DNA of 6,440 bases from contig CAZUSU010000014.1 of the NCBI GenBank assembly GCA_964623315.1, positions 1 to 6,440 of the forward strand, in the 5' to 3' direction. The translations under genes were made by a program, and so were the position numbers. Shown here piece by piece: positions 6,357 through 6,440 of this stretch; within the stretch, counting starts at the first letter, position 1; each line of letters starts with the position of its first letter. The stretch comes from CAZUSU01 sp964623315 (GTDB lineage Bacteria; Patescibacteriota; Patescibacteriia; Magasanikbacterales; 2-02-FULL-50-9b). The notes under the pieces were generated by a model. That model was not told the origin of the DNA. It worked only from the letters and a program-made list of their open reading frames with translations, and ran no database searches.

Positions 6357-6440
6357 ATGACAAAGGGATTCGAAGGGCATGAAGGAATTGCCGGTGGCAA
6401 TTCCGACTGCCCTGGGACGGTTCGTGTAATCACGGACCGC
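6357..6440 (+). CDS. Possible start of a small gene, 3' partial, unrecognised
   Basis: ATG 6357 opens a frame that stays open for all 28 codons to the window edge. It is preceded by a consensus Shine-Dalgarno (AGGAGG at 6343-6348, 8 bases away). The peptide begins MTKGFEGHEGIAGG and matches nothing I know; glycine is frequent. Against a real gene, the same bases form strong hairpins, the frame is short enough to be open by chance, and the ribosome site is locked in a 20-bp stem. Sequence beyond the window would decide. Confidence 0.25.
   Translation, partial: MTKGFEGHEGIAGGNSDCPGTVRVITDR
6374..6439 (+). repeat. Two further hairpins downstream of tRNA-Ser
   Basis: The first hairpin has an outer stem AGGGCA/TGCCCT (6374-6379 with 6408-6413), an internal loop (TGAA against GAC) and a perfect 9-bp inner stem GGAATTGCC/GGCAATTCC (6384-6392 with 6396-6404) around GGT. 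The second pairs CGGTTCGTG (6418-6426) with CACGGACCG (6431-6439) around TAAT: nine pairs, one a wobble. With the preceding 20-bp stem, most of 6309-6440 is base-paired. This suggests structured RNA or a palindromic element. I match no known family. Confidence 0.55.

Noticed and set aside
6164..6433. Minus-strand open frame of 89 codons containing GRDSNPR and VSSVVPSTNSATSP
   Set aside because: It is antisense to tRNA-Ser. This motif is the well-known spurious translation of the complement of class II tRNA genes, and the frame also covers both promoters and the hairpins.
6354..6440. Start of a tmRNA (ssrA), suggested by TGACAAAGGGATTCGAAGGG
   Set aside because: It resembles the tmRNA 5' domain only loosely: the GGGG acceptor start is missing, the conserved UUCGAC reads TTCGAA with an extra base, and a local hairpin follows where the long-range P2 strand should be. 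The 3' half is not in the window.

Overview
The window looks like a stretch of chromosome from a Patescibacteria (Candidate Phyla Radiation) bacterium, most likely of the Parcubacteria/Paceibacteria side. This is an inference from gene content. The first gene carries the VirB2/T4SS-pilin-like membrane hairpin typical of that radiation. A 165-residue two-helix protein matches a small conserved protein I associate with the same group. Neither tRNA encodes its CCA end. I could run no database search, so the taxonomic call is moderate.

Layout, left to right. Positions 1-2016 (+) hold the 3' part of a large gene whose start lies outside the window. It encodes a cysteine-rich tandem-repeat region, a pilin-like membrane hairpin and a C-terminal C39-type papain-fold peptidase domain. 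After a 73-base gap, radA (2090-3409, +) runs head-on into recG (3443-5494, -), with a small A/T-rich bidirectional terminator between them. Upstream of recG lies a strong hairpin terminator (5512-5548) ending a tRNA-Arg(GCG) gene on the minus strand (5548-5621). A two-helix membrane protein follows on the minus strand (5654-6151). It and a tRNA-Ser(GCU) gene (6222-6310, +) diverge from a compact region with two overlapping sigma70-type promoters. From the end of tRNA-Ser to the window edge the DNA is packed with near-perfect hairpins. The first is a perfect 20-bp stem that contains a consensus Shine-Dalgarno sequence, 8 bases ahead of an ATG.

How the genes relate. radA and recG are core recombination and replication-repair genes that process branched DNA (RadA by branch migration, RecG by fork reversal and Holliday-junction remodelling). 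Their convergent arrangement does not imply co-regulation. The tRNAs and the small membrane protein are housekeeping. The first gene is the unusual protein: a predicted envelope-anchored, disulfide-rich protein with a probable cell-wall or peptide hydrolase domain joined to a secretion-pilin-like segment.

The two most interesting places are the pilin/C39 fusion and the hairpin-rich tract at the right edge. That tract could be a structured non-coding RNA, a translationally controlled small gene, or the edge of an element next to a tRNA. The window ends too soon to decide.
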